A stretch of DNA of 64,000 bases from JAIOSM01 sp964565415 (GTDB taxonomy: Bacteria > Desulfobacterota > Desulfobacteria > Desulfobacterales > Desulfobacteraceae), in assembly GCA_964565415.1 (NCBI GenBank), contig CAZMEX010000005.1, positions 29,758 to 93,757 of the forward strand, read 5' to 3'. Position numbers and translations under genes: made by a program. Of this stretch, positions 8,942 through 17,856 are shown piece by piece (position 1 is the stretch's first letter; each line of letters starts with the position of its first letter). The notes under the pieces are model-generated. The model saw only the letters and a list, made by a program, of their open reading frames with translations, searched no databases and was not told the DNA's origin.

Positions 8942-9073
8942 ATTTCAATATTTATAGCAACATTGATTACGGTTTTGCTTATGCAAGGAGCGAAGATTTC
9001 CGTAGGAAGGTCAATGTTTCAAGATCTTAAGTTAATAATAGTTGGATTAATCTATTTTATGGTGGCTGAATGA
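8942..9073 (+). CDS. Possible small membrane protein between cbiL and cbiET
   Basis: The 159-base gap between cbiL and cbiET contains an open frame ending in a TGA that overlaps the cbiET ATG (ATGA at 9070-9073). Read from ATT 8942 it would give about 43 residues with two hydrophobic segments, SIFIATLITVLLMQ and LKLIIVGLIYFMVA, joined by a short polar loop. Shorter starts are TTG 8963, ATG 8981 or ATG 9014; the last has AGGAAGG three bases upstream. The hydrophobic pattern and the stop-start overlap argue for a real gene; the weak initiation signals argue against. No family is recognised. Confidence 0.3.
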   Translation: MSIFIATLITVLLMQGAKISVGRSMFQDLKLIIVGLIYFMVAE

Positions 9074-10308
9074 AACCTGTAAAAATTATTGGTATGGGAC
9101 AAGCTTTACACGATATTACACCGGAACAAATGAAGATAATTAAAGATGCTGATTTACTGATCGGAGGCACAAAGCTGCTTGTAAATTTTGATAATCTTAA
9201 TGTACAAAAGATAGAAATTAAGAATAATTTGGCCTTAATTGTTAAAACAATTCAAGCTAAGATAGATTCAAACAAAATTGTGGTGCTGGCATCGGGAGAC
9301 CCCCTCTTTTTCGGTATCGGGACATATCTTATAAAAAAAATCGGTAAAGAAAATGTTAGGATTTATCCAAATATTTCATCTGCTGCCAAAGCTTTTTCTA
9401 AAATAAATGAGTCATGGCATGATGCTAAACTTATCAGCCTCCATGGAAAAAGGTCAAAAAAATTTGATAACCTTACGGACCTTTTTGCAGATAAAACTAA
9501 GTTTGGGATATTAACTGATAAGAAAAAAGATCCTGTGTGGATTGCAAAAAAAATCGTTGCTAATAATATGACGGATTTTTCAATGTGTGTATTGGAGGAG
9601 CTCGACACTAACAATGAAAAAATCCGATGGTTCCATGACCTTTCAAAAGTTGCAGAAAATCAATTTGCCCATCCAAATATTGTAATTTTAAAAAGAGACC
9701 ACTCTTCCACTGATTCCGCCAAAAACAGACAAATTTTCCCGGGAATGGCAGATGGATATTTCCTCCATGAAAAGGGACTTATTACTAAAGCTGAAATTAG
9801 AAGTATTGCTATATCTAAGCTTAATTTTGTCAATGAAGATCATCTGTTCTGGGACCTTGGTTCAGGCTCCGGTTCCATTTCCATAGAGGTTTCATCTATT
9901 CTCACCAAAGGTAAGATTTATGCAGTTGAAAAGAATCTTGATAGAATAAGTTTGATTAAAAAAAACATTCTCAAGTATAATGTTAAAAACATTAATGTGA
10001 TCCATGCAAACCTCCCGGACAATTTTGATAAATTGCCTGTTCCAGATCGAATATTTATTGGAGGCGGGGGCAAAGACCTTGCTGAGATTACAGAGTGTGC
10101 TGTAGATAAACTTGCCTTAAACGGTGTTATTGTTGTAAACACAATTTTAATTCAAAACCTTGAGCCTGTTTTTAAAATACTGAAAAAGCAAAGGTTAAAC
10201 CCCCAGGCAATTTCAGTACAAATCTCAAAATCTAAAGACATGCCCTTTGGCACAAGATTTGAAGCACTAAACCCTGTATGGATTATTTATGGAAAAAAGG
10301 AATACTAA
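9070..10308 (+). CDS. cbiET: Fused precorrin-6B C5,15-methyltransferase / C12-decarboxylase (CbiE-CbiT)
   Basis: The 412-residue protein joins two enzymes that are separate in many bacteria. Residues 1-200 are a tetrapyrrole methylase (CbiE: GMGQALHDITPEQ, ASGDPLFFGIG). Residues about 215-412 are a Rossmann-type methyltransferase (CbiT: LFWDLGSGSGSISIE and RIFIGGGGKDL). Together they methylate C5 and C15 and remove the C12 acetate carboxyl group. The fusion is the same layout as aerobic CobL. A GGTGG ribosome-binding site lies 4-5 bases before the ATG. Confidence 0.93.
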   Translation: MKPVKIIGMGQALHDITPEQMKIIKDADLLIGGTKLLVNFDNLNVQKIEIKNNLALIVKTIQAKIDSNKIVVLASGDPLFFGIGTYLIKKIGKENVRIYPNISSAAKAFSKINESWHDAKLISLHGKRSKKFDNLTDLFADKTKFGILTDKKKDPVWIAKKIVANNMTDFSMCVLEELDTNNEKIRWFHDLSKVAENQFAHPNIVILKRDHSSTDSAKNRQIFPGMADGYFLHEKGLITKAEIRSIAISKLNFVNEDHLFWDLGSGSGSISIEVSSILTKGKIYAVEKNLDRISLIKKNILKYNVKNINVIHANLPDNFDKLPVPDRIFIGGGGKDLAEITECAVDKLALNGVIVVNTILIQNLEPVFKILKKQRLNPQAISVQISKSKDMPFGTRFEALNPVWIIYGKKEY

Positions 10309-10311
10309 CAA

Positions 10312-11094
10312 ATGCAAAGCAAATTTTATCCGGTATTATTTGTAGGTGCGGGTCCTGGGGACCCTGATCTCATAACTGTTAAAGGAATGAATGCACTAAA
10401 AGAGGCAGATATAATTATCTATGCCGGCTCTCTTGTTCCAAAAGAACTTCTTTCATGGGCAAAACCTGAAACCAAAACAATAAATAGTGCTTCAATGCAC
10501 TTAAATGAAATTATTGAAGAGATCAAATCTTCCTATTTTGCCCAAAAAAAAGTTGTAAGGCTTCATACTGGAGACCCTTCCCTTTACGGAGCAATTTTAG
10601 AGCAGTTTAGAGAGTTAAATAGAGACTCTATTAAATTTAAAACAATTCCCGGAGTTACTGCAGCGTTTGCTGCAGCTGCATCCATGAATATGGAGTATAC
10701 CCTGCCTGAAGTTACCCAGACATTAATCTTAACCAGAATCTCTGGCAGGACATCTGTCCCTGATTTAGAGGACTTAAACCTATTGTGCTCCCATAAAAGT
10801 TCCATTGTTATCTATTTGAGTATCAAGCATATTGAAAAAGTTGAAGAAATTGTGTGTAAGTCCTTTGGCGAAAAGAGCTTATGTGCAATAGCATATAAAG
10901 TTGGTTTTAAAGAGGAAAAAATTATATATTGTGAGGCAAACAATCTTACTGAGTCAGTAAAAAAAGAAAAAATTGCCAGCCAGGCAATAATCATTGCAGG
11001 CAAAGCAGTAGAGGCAAGTATGGCAGACAAAGATATACTCAAGTCAAAACTTTATGATATAAATTTCAGCCATGAATACAGAGAGAATAGATAA
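10312..11094 (+). CDS. cbiF: Cobalt-precorrin-4 C11-methyltransferase
   Basis: CbiF methylates C11 of the contracted ring. The 260-residue protein carries GAGPGDPDLITVKGM at the N-terminus, RLHTGDPSLYGA for S-adenosylmethionine binding, and TIPGVTAAFAAAA, as expected of CbiF/CobM. It starts three bases after cbiET stops, and its end overlaps the start of cbiG by 23 bases, so it sits inside one tightly packed operon. Confidence 0.94.
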   Translation: MQSKFYPVLFVGAGPGDPDLITVKGMNALKEADIIIYAGSLVPKELLSWAKPETKTINSASMHLNEIIEEIKSSYFAQKKVVRLHTGDPSLYGAILEQFRELNRDSIKFKTIPGVTAAFAAAASMNMEYTLPEVTQTLILTRISGRTSVPDLEDLNLLCSHKSSIVIYLSIKHIEKVEEIVCKSFGEKSLCAIAYKVGFKEEKIIYCEANNLTESVKKEKIASQAIIIAGKAVEASMADKDILKSKLYDINFSHEYRENR

Positions 11095-12142
11095 AAGAGT
11101 AGCAATCTGGACAATCACCAAATCAGGTTACAAACATGGTGTTAACCTTGCCAGAAACATTGATGATTCAATACTTTTTATTTCCAAAAACCTTTCTGGA
11201 AAATTAAATGGCCTAGAAAAACTGCACAGCAGCTTTTCTAAAAACCCTTTGGTTTTTTCAAAATTATCAAACCATGTAAAAAGTGTTTTTAATGATTTTG
11301 ATGGTCATATTTTTGTGTTTTCCACAGGTATTGCAGTCAGGACAATAGCACCACTTATTAAATCTAAGATTGAAGATCCTGCTGTTGTAGTGCTTGATGA
11401 TAAAGCTATCCATGCCATCAGTTTGTTGTCAGGACACATTGGCGGAGCAAATGAACTTACAAAAAAAGTTTGCTCCATTACACAAGCAAACCCTGTGATT
11501 ACAACTGCGACTGATATTCATAATAAGCCTGCCATTGACATCCTGGCAATTGAAAATAATATGTACATTGCAAATCCTGGCATGATAAAAAAAATAAACA
11601 TGGCAATTCTTGAGAATAAAAACATTAAAATCCATGATCCCAATAATATTCTGGCCCCTAAATTGCCCAACAGCATAAGCACCAGAGAAAACCCTGATAT
11701 AATATGTACTGACAAAACAGTTGATGTTCCACGTGGAACTCTTCTATTGAATCCACCATCTCTAATTGTTGGCATGGGATGCAACAGAGGAACATCCCTG
11801 GAGGAGATTGAAAAATTTCTGATTTCAACCTTAGATAAGAACAACTTAACCATTAAAAGTATCTGGGCATTTGCCTCAATAGATGCAAAAGCTGATGAAG
11901 CAGGTTTTCTTAAACTATCAAAGAAACTTGGTATTCGGTTTCTCTTTATTGACAAACAGAGGCTTGCATCAACAAACAATATTAAGAATCCATCAAAAAT
12001 AGTTGAAAAATATATGGGAGTAAAAAGCGTATGCGAAGCAGCAGCACTAACAGCGGGAAACCAGGCAAAACTGATAGTTCAAAAACAGATAAGCGGCAAC
12101 GTAACAATTGCCATTGCAAGACAGAACCTGTCCTCTATGTAG
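11072..12142 (+). CDS. cbiG: Cobalt-precorrin-5A hydrolase
   Basis: CbiG opens the delta-lactone of cobalt-precorrin-5A and releases acetaldehyde. The 356-residue protein has the family N-terminal block FSTGIAVRTIAPLI and LLSGHIGGANELT, a central segment, and a C-terminal CbiG/CobE domain starting at IVGMGCNRGTSLEEIE and containing FASIDAKADE. It begins inside the cbiF end, and its own last 112 bases also encode the N-terminus of the downstream methyltransferase in another frame. Confidence 0.93.
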   Translation: MNTERIDKRVAIWTITKSGYKHGVNLARNIDDSILFISKNLSGKLNGLEKLHSSFSKNPLVFSKLSNHVKSVFNDFDGHIFVFSTGIAVRTIAPLIKSKIEDPAVVVLDDKAIHAISLLSGHIGGANELTKKVCSITQANPVITTATDIHNKPAIDILAIENNMYIANPGMIKKINMAILENKNIKIHDPNNILAPKLPNSISTRENPDIICTDKTVDVPRGTLLLNPPSLIVGMGCNRGTSLEEIEKFLISTLDKNNLTIKSIWAFASIDAKADEAGFLKLSKKLGIRFLFIDKQRLASTNNIKNPSKIVEKYMGVKSVCEAAALTAGNQAKLIVQKQISGNVTIAIARQNLSSM

Positions 12143-12975
12143 TTGGAACAGGACCTGGTGACCCTGAGTATATGGCACAACGTGCCCTGGATATAATAGA
12201 AAAGGTAGATACCATTGCCGGGTATTCAACTTACATTGAATTAATTAAAAATATTGTTAAAGGCAAAAAGGTCATTTCAACAACAATGACTAAAGAGGTA
12301 CAAAGGGTTGAGCTTGCAATAAATGAAGTTTTAAATAAAAAATCTTGTGCTCTTATTTCCGGAGGAGATTCTGGAATCTATGCCATGGCAGGGCTTGTTT
12401 TTGAAATCTGCAAAAAACAAAATATCAAACTTTTCCGCGCAAACAATTGCAAGGCATCGAATTCAAACCAGACAGAGGGTTCAGATGGAATAGAAGGCTC
12501 AGATGTAATGGAAAAAAGGGGAGGGAAACAAAACCAACTGGTCCTTGAAATTATTCCCGGAATACCTGCCCTTGCAGCCGGGGCAGCACTTGCAGGTGCA
12601 CCCTTAACCCATGACTTTGCAACAATCAGCTTAAGCGATCTTTTAACAAAATGGGAAATAATCGAAAAGCGTCTGGAACTTGCAGCTCAAGCTGACTTTG
12701 CAATTGTAATATATAACCCTAAAAGTAAAAAAAGAGACTGGCAACTTACAAGGGCAAAGGAGTTGATTGTCCGACACCGGGACAAACAAACCCCTGTTGC
12801 CATAGTAACCGGAGCCATGAGAGAGAACCAAAACATAATAATTACCGATCTTGACAAAATGGACAAAGAAGATGTGGGAATGCAGTCAATATTATTTGTA
12901 GGATCAACTGCATCGGTTCAATATCTTGACTTTATTTTCACACCCAGGGGCTATGGGAACAAATACAATCTATAG
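12031..12975 (+). CDS. cbiH: Cobalt-precorrin-3B C17-methyltransferase
   Basis: CbiH/CobJ methylates C17 and drives ring contraction. The core begins at residue 33 (VLYVVGTGPGDPEYMAQRA) and includes ISGGDSGIYAMAG and EIIPGIPALAAGAALAGAPL. The only in-frame start is ATG 12031, with GGGAG at 12016-12020, which gives a hydrophilic 31-residue extension coded inside the end of cbiG. An unusual polar insert, rich in N, S, G and E with two GSD repeats, occupies about residues 136-168 between the SAM-binding loop and the PGIPA motif. Both extras look tolerated rather than damaging. Confidence 0.9.
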   Translation: MRSSSTNSGKPGKTDSSKTDKRQRNNCHCKTEPVLYVVGTGPGDPEYMAQRALDIIEKVDTIAGYSTYIELIKNIVKGKKVISTTMTKEVQRVELAINEVLNKKSCALISGGDSGIYAMAGLVFEICKKQNIKLFRANNCKASNSNQTEGSDGIEGSDVMEKRGGKQNQLVLEIIPGIPALAAGAALAGAPLTHDFATISLSDLLTKWEIIEKRLELAAQADFAIVIYNPKSKKRDWQLTRAKELIVRHRDKQTPVAIVTGAMRENQNIIITDLDKMDKEDVGMQSILFVGSTASVQYLDFIFTPRGYGNKYNL

Positions 12976-12999
12976 AGATTAATAAGTTAACAAGAGAAG

Positions 13000-13533
13000 A
13001 TGATGAAAAAAGGATATGTTCAAATCTATACAGGTAATGGTAAGGGGAAGACAACTTGCGCACTTGGACTTGTCTTAAGAGCTCTGGGAGCTGGATTAAA
13101 AATATTTATTGGACAGTTTTTAAAACAAGGGGATTATTCAGAAATTAAAGCTCTGGAAAAATACTCTAAAATTTACAAAGATCAAATTACCGTTGAACAG
13201 TATGGGTCCGGAAGGTTTGTAAAGGGAAAACCCACTGAAGATGAAAAAAAAGAGGGGCAAAAAGGATTAAAAAAAATCCTTGGAATTTTAAAAAAAGGAG
13301 AACATGATCTTGTTATTGCAGAAGAAGGCAATGTGGCAATGATGTGCAATATAATAAGTGAGGATGATCTGCTGGATTTAATGAATCAGAAACAGGATCA
13401 TGTTGAACTTGTTATCACAGGACGGGGTGCCACAGATAATTTGATTGCAAGAGCAGACCTTGTAACTGAAATGAAAGAGATAAAACACTACTTCAGCAAG
13501 GGAGTAACAGCACGCAAAGGAATAGAAAAATGA
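13000..13533 (+). CDS. cobO: Cob(I)yrinic acid a,c-diamide adenosyltransferase
   Basis: This 177-residue protein of the CobO/BtuR/CobA family transfers the adenosyl group of ATP to Co(I) corrinoids, giving the coenzyme form. A P-loop YTGNGKGKTT lies at about residues 8-17, followed by GLVLRALGAG and a KIFIGQFLKQG segment typical of the family. The C-terminal block ELVITGRGATDNLIARADLVTEM is also present. Two adjacent ATG codons (13000 and 13003) are possible starts. Its stop overlaps the cbiP start by four bases. Confidence 0.94.
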   Translation: MMKKGYVQIYTGNGKGKTTCALGLVLRALGAGLKIFIGQFLKQGDYSEIKALEKYSKIYKDQITVEQYGSGRFVKGKPTEDEKKEGQKGLKKILGILKKGEHDLVIAEEGNVAMMCNIISEDDLLDLMNQKQDHVELVITGRGATDNLIARADLVTEMKEIKHYFSKGVTARKGIEK

Positions 13534-14981
13534 AGGGTTCTAAAAACATTGCATTTTTAGGAACCGGGTCTGATGTTGGAAAAAGCGTGATTGCAGCCGC
13601 TTTCTGCAGGTCATTAGTTGATAAAGGGATTATGGTTGCGCCCTTTAAAGCTCAAAACATGTCAAACAATTCCGGCATCACTCCTGAAGGTCTTGAAATG
13701 GGCAGGGCACAAATCGTACAGGCTGAGGCGTGCAAGATTGCACCCCATGTTGATATGAATCCTATTCTTCTTAAGCCCACCGGTGAAAAAGGGTCCCAGG
13801 TTATTTTAAACGGATTAGTCCATGACAATCAATCTGCAATGGATTATCACAAAACAAAAGACTTTTACTTTAAACAGGCGTGTCAAGCATTTAAAAGGCT
13901 GAAAAGGCAGCATGAATATATAGTTTTAGAGGGTGCAGGTTCATGTGCTGAGGTCAATCTTATGCATTCAGATATTGTAAACTTCAGAATGGCTGAATAT
14001 GCAAAGGCAGATGTTATCTTAATTGCTGACATCCACAGGGGCGGAGTATTTGCCCAGATAATAGGCACCCTGCAATGTCTGCCTGAAAAATACAAAAATA
14101 TGGTTAAAGGATTTATAATAAACCGATTTCGCGGGGACCCTGAACTTTTTATGGATGGGGTTAAGTGGATAGAAAAAGAAACCAGAAAAAAAGTGTTTGG
14201 AATAATGCCATGGTACTTTCACTTTAGAATTGATGCAGAAGACTCTGTTGAAATTGAAAACACAATAAAAATATCAGAGCTTGATAAAAACAAGCCTGTA
14301 ATTGGAGTCATAAAACTGCCCCATATTTCAAACTTCACTGACATACACTCCCTTTGTGAAATAGACGAGATACAAACAGCATTTATAGATTCTCCAAGAG
14401 ATCTCTCTTTTTGCAAAGCTATAATTATTCCTGGCTCTAAAAACACAAGATCTGATATGGAGTGGCTTACAAAAACAGGGTTTGCAAATTTAATTAAAGC
14501 CTACGCAGATGCCAGGGGAGATATCCTTGGAATTTGCGGCGGATATCAAATTTTAGGTAAAAGCATTAATGACCCTAATGGTCATGAGGGTAAACCAGGC
14601 AGCACAAAGGGACTTGGACTTTTGGATGTAGAAACAACAATAATTTATCCAAAAGTTACAACCACTACGGTCTTTTCCTGGGGGCAAGTTTCTGGCAAAG
14701 GCTATGAAATTCATATGGGGAAGACTGCTTTAAGTTCTGGAAACCACCTTTTGCAAATCAATTCCAGAAATAATAAAAAAACAGAGGGGCAAGATGGTTG
14801 TATCTCAAGGGACAAAAAAATTATTGGGACTTATATTCATGGCTTTTTTGATTCAAAAGCAATTTTAGTAAAGTGGCTTGGCAGATTAAACATCAATTCC
14901 ACGGCATCTGAAAAAACAGAAAACTATCAACTTTTAAAGGAACACTTTGAGAAACATGTGGATGTAAATGAAATTATTTAG
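13530..14981 (+). CDS. cbiP: Adenosylcobyric acid synthase (glutamine-hydrolysing)
   Basis: CbiP/CobQ amidates the b, d, e and g side chains of the corrin ring with glutamine and ATP. The 483-residue protein has an N-terminal DTBS-like ATPase (GTGSDVGKS at about residues 10-18, KAQNMSNNS, QAEACKIAP) and a C-terminal class I amidotransferase domain. The nucleophile is C336 in LGICGGYQILG. A late His in GTYIHGFFD completes the glutaminase site. It ends the + strand cobalamin operon. Only 50 bases separate it from the end of the convergent response-regulator gene, and no clear terminator is seen there. Confidence 0.94.
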   Translation: MKGSKNIAFLGTGSDVGKSVIAAAFCRSLVDKGIMVAPFKAQNMSNNSGITPEGLEMGRAQIVQAEACKIAPHVDMNPILLKPTGEKGSQVILNGLVHDNQSAMDYHKTKDFYFKQACQAFKRLKRQHEYIVLEGAGSCAEVNLMHSDIVNFRMAEYAKADVILIADIHRGGVFAQIIGTLQCLPEKYKNMVKGFIINRFRGDPELFMDGVKWIEKETRKKVFGIMPWYFHFRIDAEDSVEIENTIKISELDKNKPVIGVIKLPHISNFTDIHSLCEIDEIQTAFIDSPRDLSFCKAIIIPGSKNTRSDMEWLTKTGFANLIKAYADARGDILGICGGYQILGKSINDPNGHEGKPGSTKGLGLLDVETTIIYPKVTTTTVFSWGQVSGKGYEIHMGKTALSSGNHLLQINSRNNKKTEGQDGCISRDKKIIGTYIHGFFDSKAILVKWLGRLNINSTASEKTENYQLLKEHFEKHVDVNEII

Positions 14982-15031
14982 CGGGATTTTTCCAAGTCAA
15001 CTACTATTTTATCGATATAATGCTCTGTTTT

Positions 15032-16108
15032 CTATCTTGTAATGTTTGAAAGCTGGTTTAATATTTTAGTCATCCTGTCTATACTCTCTTTAATAATGGT
15101 AACAAACTCAAAATTTTTATCTTCCCTGCTCATTTCAAGAAATATAAGTTCAACAGAACCAAAGATTGTCTGCATTGGCTGGTGGAGTTCATGGCAGATA
15201 GCATCAACAGTTTCAATTGCTGTTTCCAATTGATGGTTCTTTTTTCTTTCGGTAACATCACTTACAAAAGCAAAGGCCCCGGAAATTTCATTATTATTAT
15301 CATAGGTCAATGCAGCATCAAAAAGAGCATAAAGTTGTTCACCTTTTTTAGTTTTTAAAACAATACCAAAATTTTTTGATTGTGTATCCCCTGGATCAGT
15401 TAATATTGCCTTAAAGGTTTTTCCTTCTTTCTCCTCTGTAAAATCAACTACTGATTTTCCAATGATCTGTTCGGAAGTGACCCCAAGCATTTCACAAAGT
15501 GCGTGATTAACTGCAATTGTGACTTCGTTTTTATCTACTTGCCAAAACCCTGAGGAGGTTGTTTTGATAAGTTGAGAATATTTTTCTCTACTTTGGGCAA
15601 GCAGCTGCTCAGTTCTCTGTTTTTCATTCAGAACAAAAGAGTGCTCCAATGCTCGTTCAATGGAGTGAAGCAGGGTTGACATATCTCTGATGGGTTTAAC
15701 AATATAGTCCCATGCACCAATCTTCATTGTTTCAATGGCATCCTGAATTCCGCTTACTCCGGAAATTACAATAAGAGGTATTTGAGGGGAGTCTTTATGT
15801 ATATGAGTAATAACATCATAACCATCCATTTGAGGCATTCGAAGATCCAAAAGCACTATGTCAATGTTTTCTTTTTCAAATATATTTATCCCCTGTTTTC
15901 CATCACAGGCAGTGAATATAATAAAGTCAGAATCTTCAAGAAAGCTTGCAAGGCTGCTTCGAACAGAATCATCATCATCAATAATTAAAACTGAAACAGG
16001 CTGTTTTTCTTTATTATCCACAGCTGAAACAGCTTCAAACCTGCCAGGCAATTGCTTTTCTAATTGACGAATTTTACTTTCAAGCTCTTCGTAACTCGGC
16101 TTGTTCAT
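15032..16108 (-). CDS. Response regulator with PAS domain and kinase-type dimerisation helix, no ATPase domain
   Basis: The 358-residue protein starts with a short coiled coil. A receiver domain follows (about residues 38-155; DDDD acidic pocket at 44-47, phosphoacceptor D88, KP at the end), then a PAS domain (about 170-290). The end is a histidine-kinase-like dimerisation helix with CHELHQPMQ (H306). Translation stops at about the end of that helix pair, so the HATPase_c domain is missing and no remnant follows in the 50 bases before cbiP. It may receive phosphate through H306 or act as a scaffold. The gene is separated from citrate synthase by 120 bases. Confidence 0.82.
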   Translation of the reverse strand: MNKPSYEELESKIRQLEKQLPGRFEAVSAVDNKEKQPVSVLIIDDDDSVRSSLASFLEDSDFIIFTACDGKQGINIFEKENIDIVLLDLRMPQMDGYDVITHIHKDSPQIPLIVISGVSGIQDAIETMKIGAWDYIVKPIRDMSTLLHSIERALEHSFVLNEKQRTEQLLAQSREKYSQLIKTTSSGFWQVDKNEVTIAVNHALCEMLGVTSEQIIGKSVVDFTEEKEGKTFKAILTDPGDTQSKNFGIVLKTKKGEQLYALFDAALTYDNNNEISGAFAFVSDVTERKKNHQLETAIETVDAICHELHQPMQTIFGSVELIFLEMSREDKNFEFVTIIKESIDRMTKILNQLSNITR

Positions 16109-16227
16109 ACTTGCCCTCTTGAATATTGATAATGAAAGAACAAAATATTGGAGCTTTTATTATCTTACAATTATAGGATGATTGCTATTTTTTTGTCAAG
16201 AAAATTTAAACAATTTCACCTTCCACA

Positions 16228-17508
16228 TTACCTTTTATCAATGGGCATATATTGCAACAATGGTTCACCGGTAAATACCTGACGGGGGCGGCTGATTTTC
16301 ATCTCAGGATCAGAAAAGTCTTCCTGCCAATGGGCAATCCAGCCGGGAAGTCGTCCAATGGCAAACATTACTGTAAACATATTGGTGGGAATCCCCATTG
16401 CCCTTAAAACAATACCTGAATAAAAATCCACGTTGGGGTATAAATTTTTATCCTGAAAATATGGATCAGCCAATGCCTCTTTCTCAAGTTCCATGGCAAT
16501 CCAAAGCAGAGGATCATTTGTTTTTGTTTTTTTTAAAATTTTGTCACAAATCTGTTTCATTATTTTGGCTCTTGGGTCATAGGTTTTATAAACTCTGTGA
16601 CCAAACCCCATAAGCTTAAAAGGGTCATTAACATCTTTTGCCTTTTTAATTACATCGGCAATTTTAAGACCTGTTGTATGAATTTCATCCAGCATGTGGA
16701 TAACTGCCTGATTGGCACCACCATGCAAAGGACCCCACAGCGCAGCAATTCCCGATGATATGGCAGCATAAATATTTACTTTGCCGCTTCCCACAACCCG
16801 CACAGCAGTTGTTGAACAATTTTGCTCATGGTCAGCATGCAAAATCCAGAACACATTCAAAGCCTCGGCAATATCTTTATCAATATGATATGGGACCACC
16901 GGGTTATCAAACATCATGTGAAGAAAATTTTCACAATAGGAGTAGTTTGGATTGGGATAAACAGGGTTTTGACCAATGGAGACCTTATATGCCATGGCAG
17001 CCATTGTTCTAACCTTTGAAACAAGGCGTAAAAAAGTTTTTTGAAGATCTTCTCTGCTGTCCACAAGTCCTGGATGAAAACTTCTCATTGCATTTACCAT
17101 GGCAGATAAAATACCCATGGGATGTGCTCTGCTGGGAAAATTCTGGTAAAACATTTTCATGTTTTCATGGAGAAGTGAATGATCATTTAAATTTACACTT
17201 GTTGCTGTAAGCTCGTCTCTGGTAGGAAGTCTGCCTCGTATCAAAAGAAAAGTTGTTTCAACAAAGGAGGAGTGTTCAGCAAGTTGTTCAATGGGTATGC
17301 CCCGGTATCTTAAAATACCTTTTTCACCATCCATAAATGTAATGGCACTTTTACAGCTGCCAGTATTTCCAAATCCCGGATCAAAAGTAATAAATCCACT
17401 CTCCTGTCTTAATTTTCTTATATCAATTGCTCTGTCACCGGCAGTACCGGTTATTACAGGTAGTTTATATTCTTTACCATCAATGGTTAATCTGGCATAC
17501 TCTTCCAT
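16228..17508 (-). CDS. gltA: Citrate synthase
   Basis: Condenses acetyl-CoA and oxaloacetate to citrate. The 426-residue product is a type II, GltA-like citrate synthase. It opens with an Ig-like strand segment (ARLTIDGKEYKLPV) and has GFGNTGSCKSAITFMDG, the catalytic-site motifs LWGPLHGGANQ and MGFGHRVYKTYDPRA, and NVDFYSGIVLRAMGIP with the catalytic Asp. The open frame extends to 17613, but that would overlap fmdB. ATG 17508 has AAGGA seven bases upstream and gives the usual family length, so it is preferred. It lies 31 bases downstream of fmdB. Confidence 0.93.
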   Translation of the reverse strand: MEEYARLTIDGKEYKLPVITGTAGDRAIDIRKLRQESGFITFDPGFGNTGSCKSAITFMDGEKGILRYRGIPIEQLAEHSSFVETTFLLIRGRLPTRDELTATSVNLNDHSLLHENMKMFYQNFPSRAHPMGILSAMVNAMRSFHPGLVDSREDLQKTFLRLVSKVRTMAAMAYKVSIGQNPVYPNPNYSYCENFLHMMFDNPVVPYHIDKDIAEALNVFWILHADHEQNCSTTAVRVVGSGKVNIYAAISSGIAALWGPLHGGANQAVIHMLDEIHTTGLKIADVIKKAKDVNDPFKLMGFGHRVYKTYDPRAKIMKQICDKILKKTKTNDPLLWIAMELEKEALADPYFQDKNLYPNVDFYSGIVLRAMGIPTNMFTVMFAIGRLPGWIAHWQEDFSDPEMKISRPRQVFTGEPLLQYMPIDKR

Positions 17509-17539
17509 TTTTGAATCCTTGGGCTTGTTTTGTGGTCTT

Positions 17540-17779
17540 TTATTCTCCTGGTACAGTGTAGGTGGTACATGAACCTTGTGAACAATTTCTCTCCTGCTTT
17601 GTTGCTTTGGCACTTGAAGCAGAGCGTCCCATTACATAATTGGTTTGACTCAAAACCCTTTCAAATTCCCTGGAATCACACTTGGGGCATTTGTTATCAT
17701 CACTCTCCTTTGAAGAACTGGTGGAAATTACCTCAAAAAACTCTTCACATTTACTGCATTTGAACTCATATATAGGCAT
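17540..17779 (-). CDS. FmdB-family zinc-ribbon protein
   Basis: A 79-residue protein starting MPIYEFKCSKCEEFFEV, the standard N-terminus of FmdB/CxxC_CxxC regulatory-type zinc ribbons. The second metal-binding pair is CPKCDS near residue 31. The open frame could begin earlier, but ATG 17779 has a strong AGGAGG five bases upstream and matches the family start. The tail is a poorly conserved polar region. The molecular function of the family is not established. Confidence 0.87.
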   Translation of the reverse strand: MPIYEFKCSKCEEFFEVISTSSSKESDDNKCPKCDSREFERVLSQTNYVMGRSASSAKATKQERNCSQGSCTTYTVPGE

Positions 17780-17856
17780 CTTTGCCTCCTGGGAAATGAT
17801 ATTATTCTTATTTAAAATTTGCACAAGTCACTAATATATGTACGTTTTAGGCATTG

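Noticed and set aside
17509..17613. N-terminal extension of citrate synthase by 35 residues
   Set aside because: It would overlap fmdB, is not part of the family, and the internal ATG has the better ribosome-binding site.
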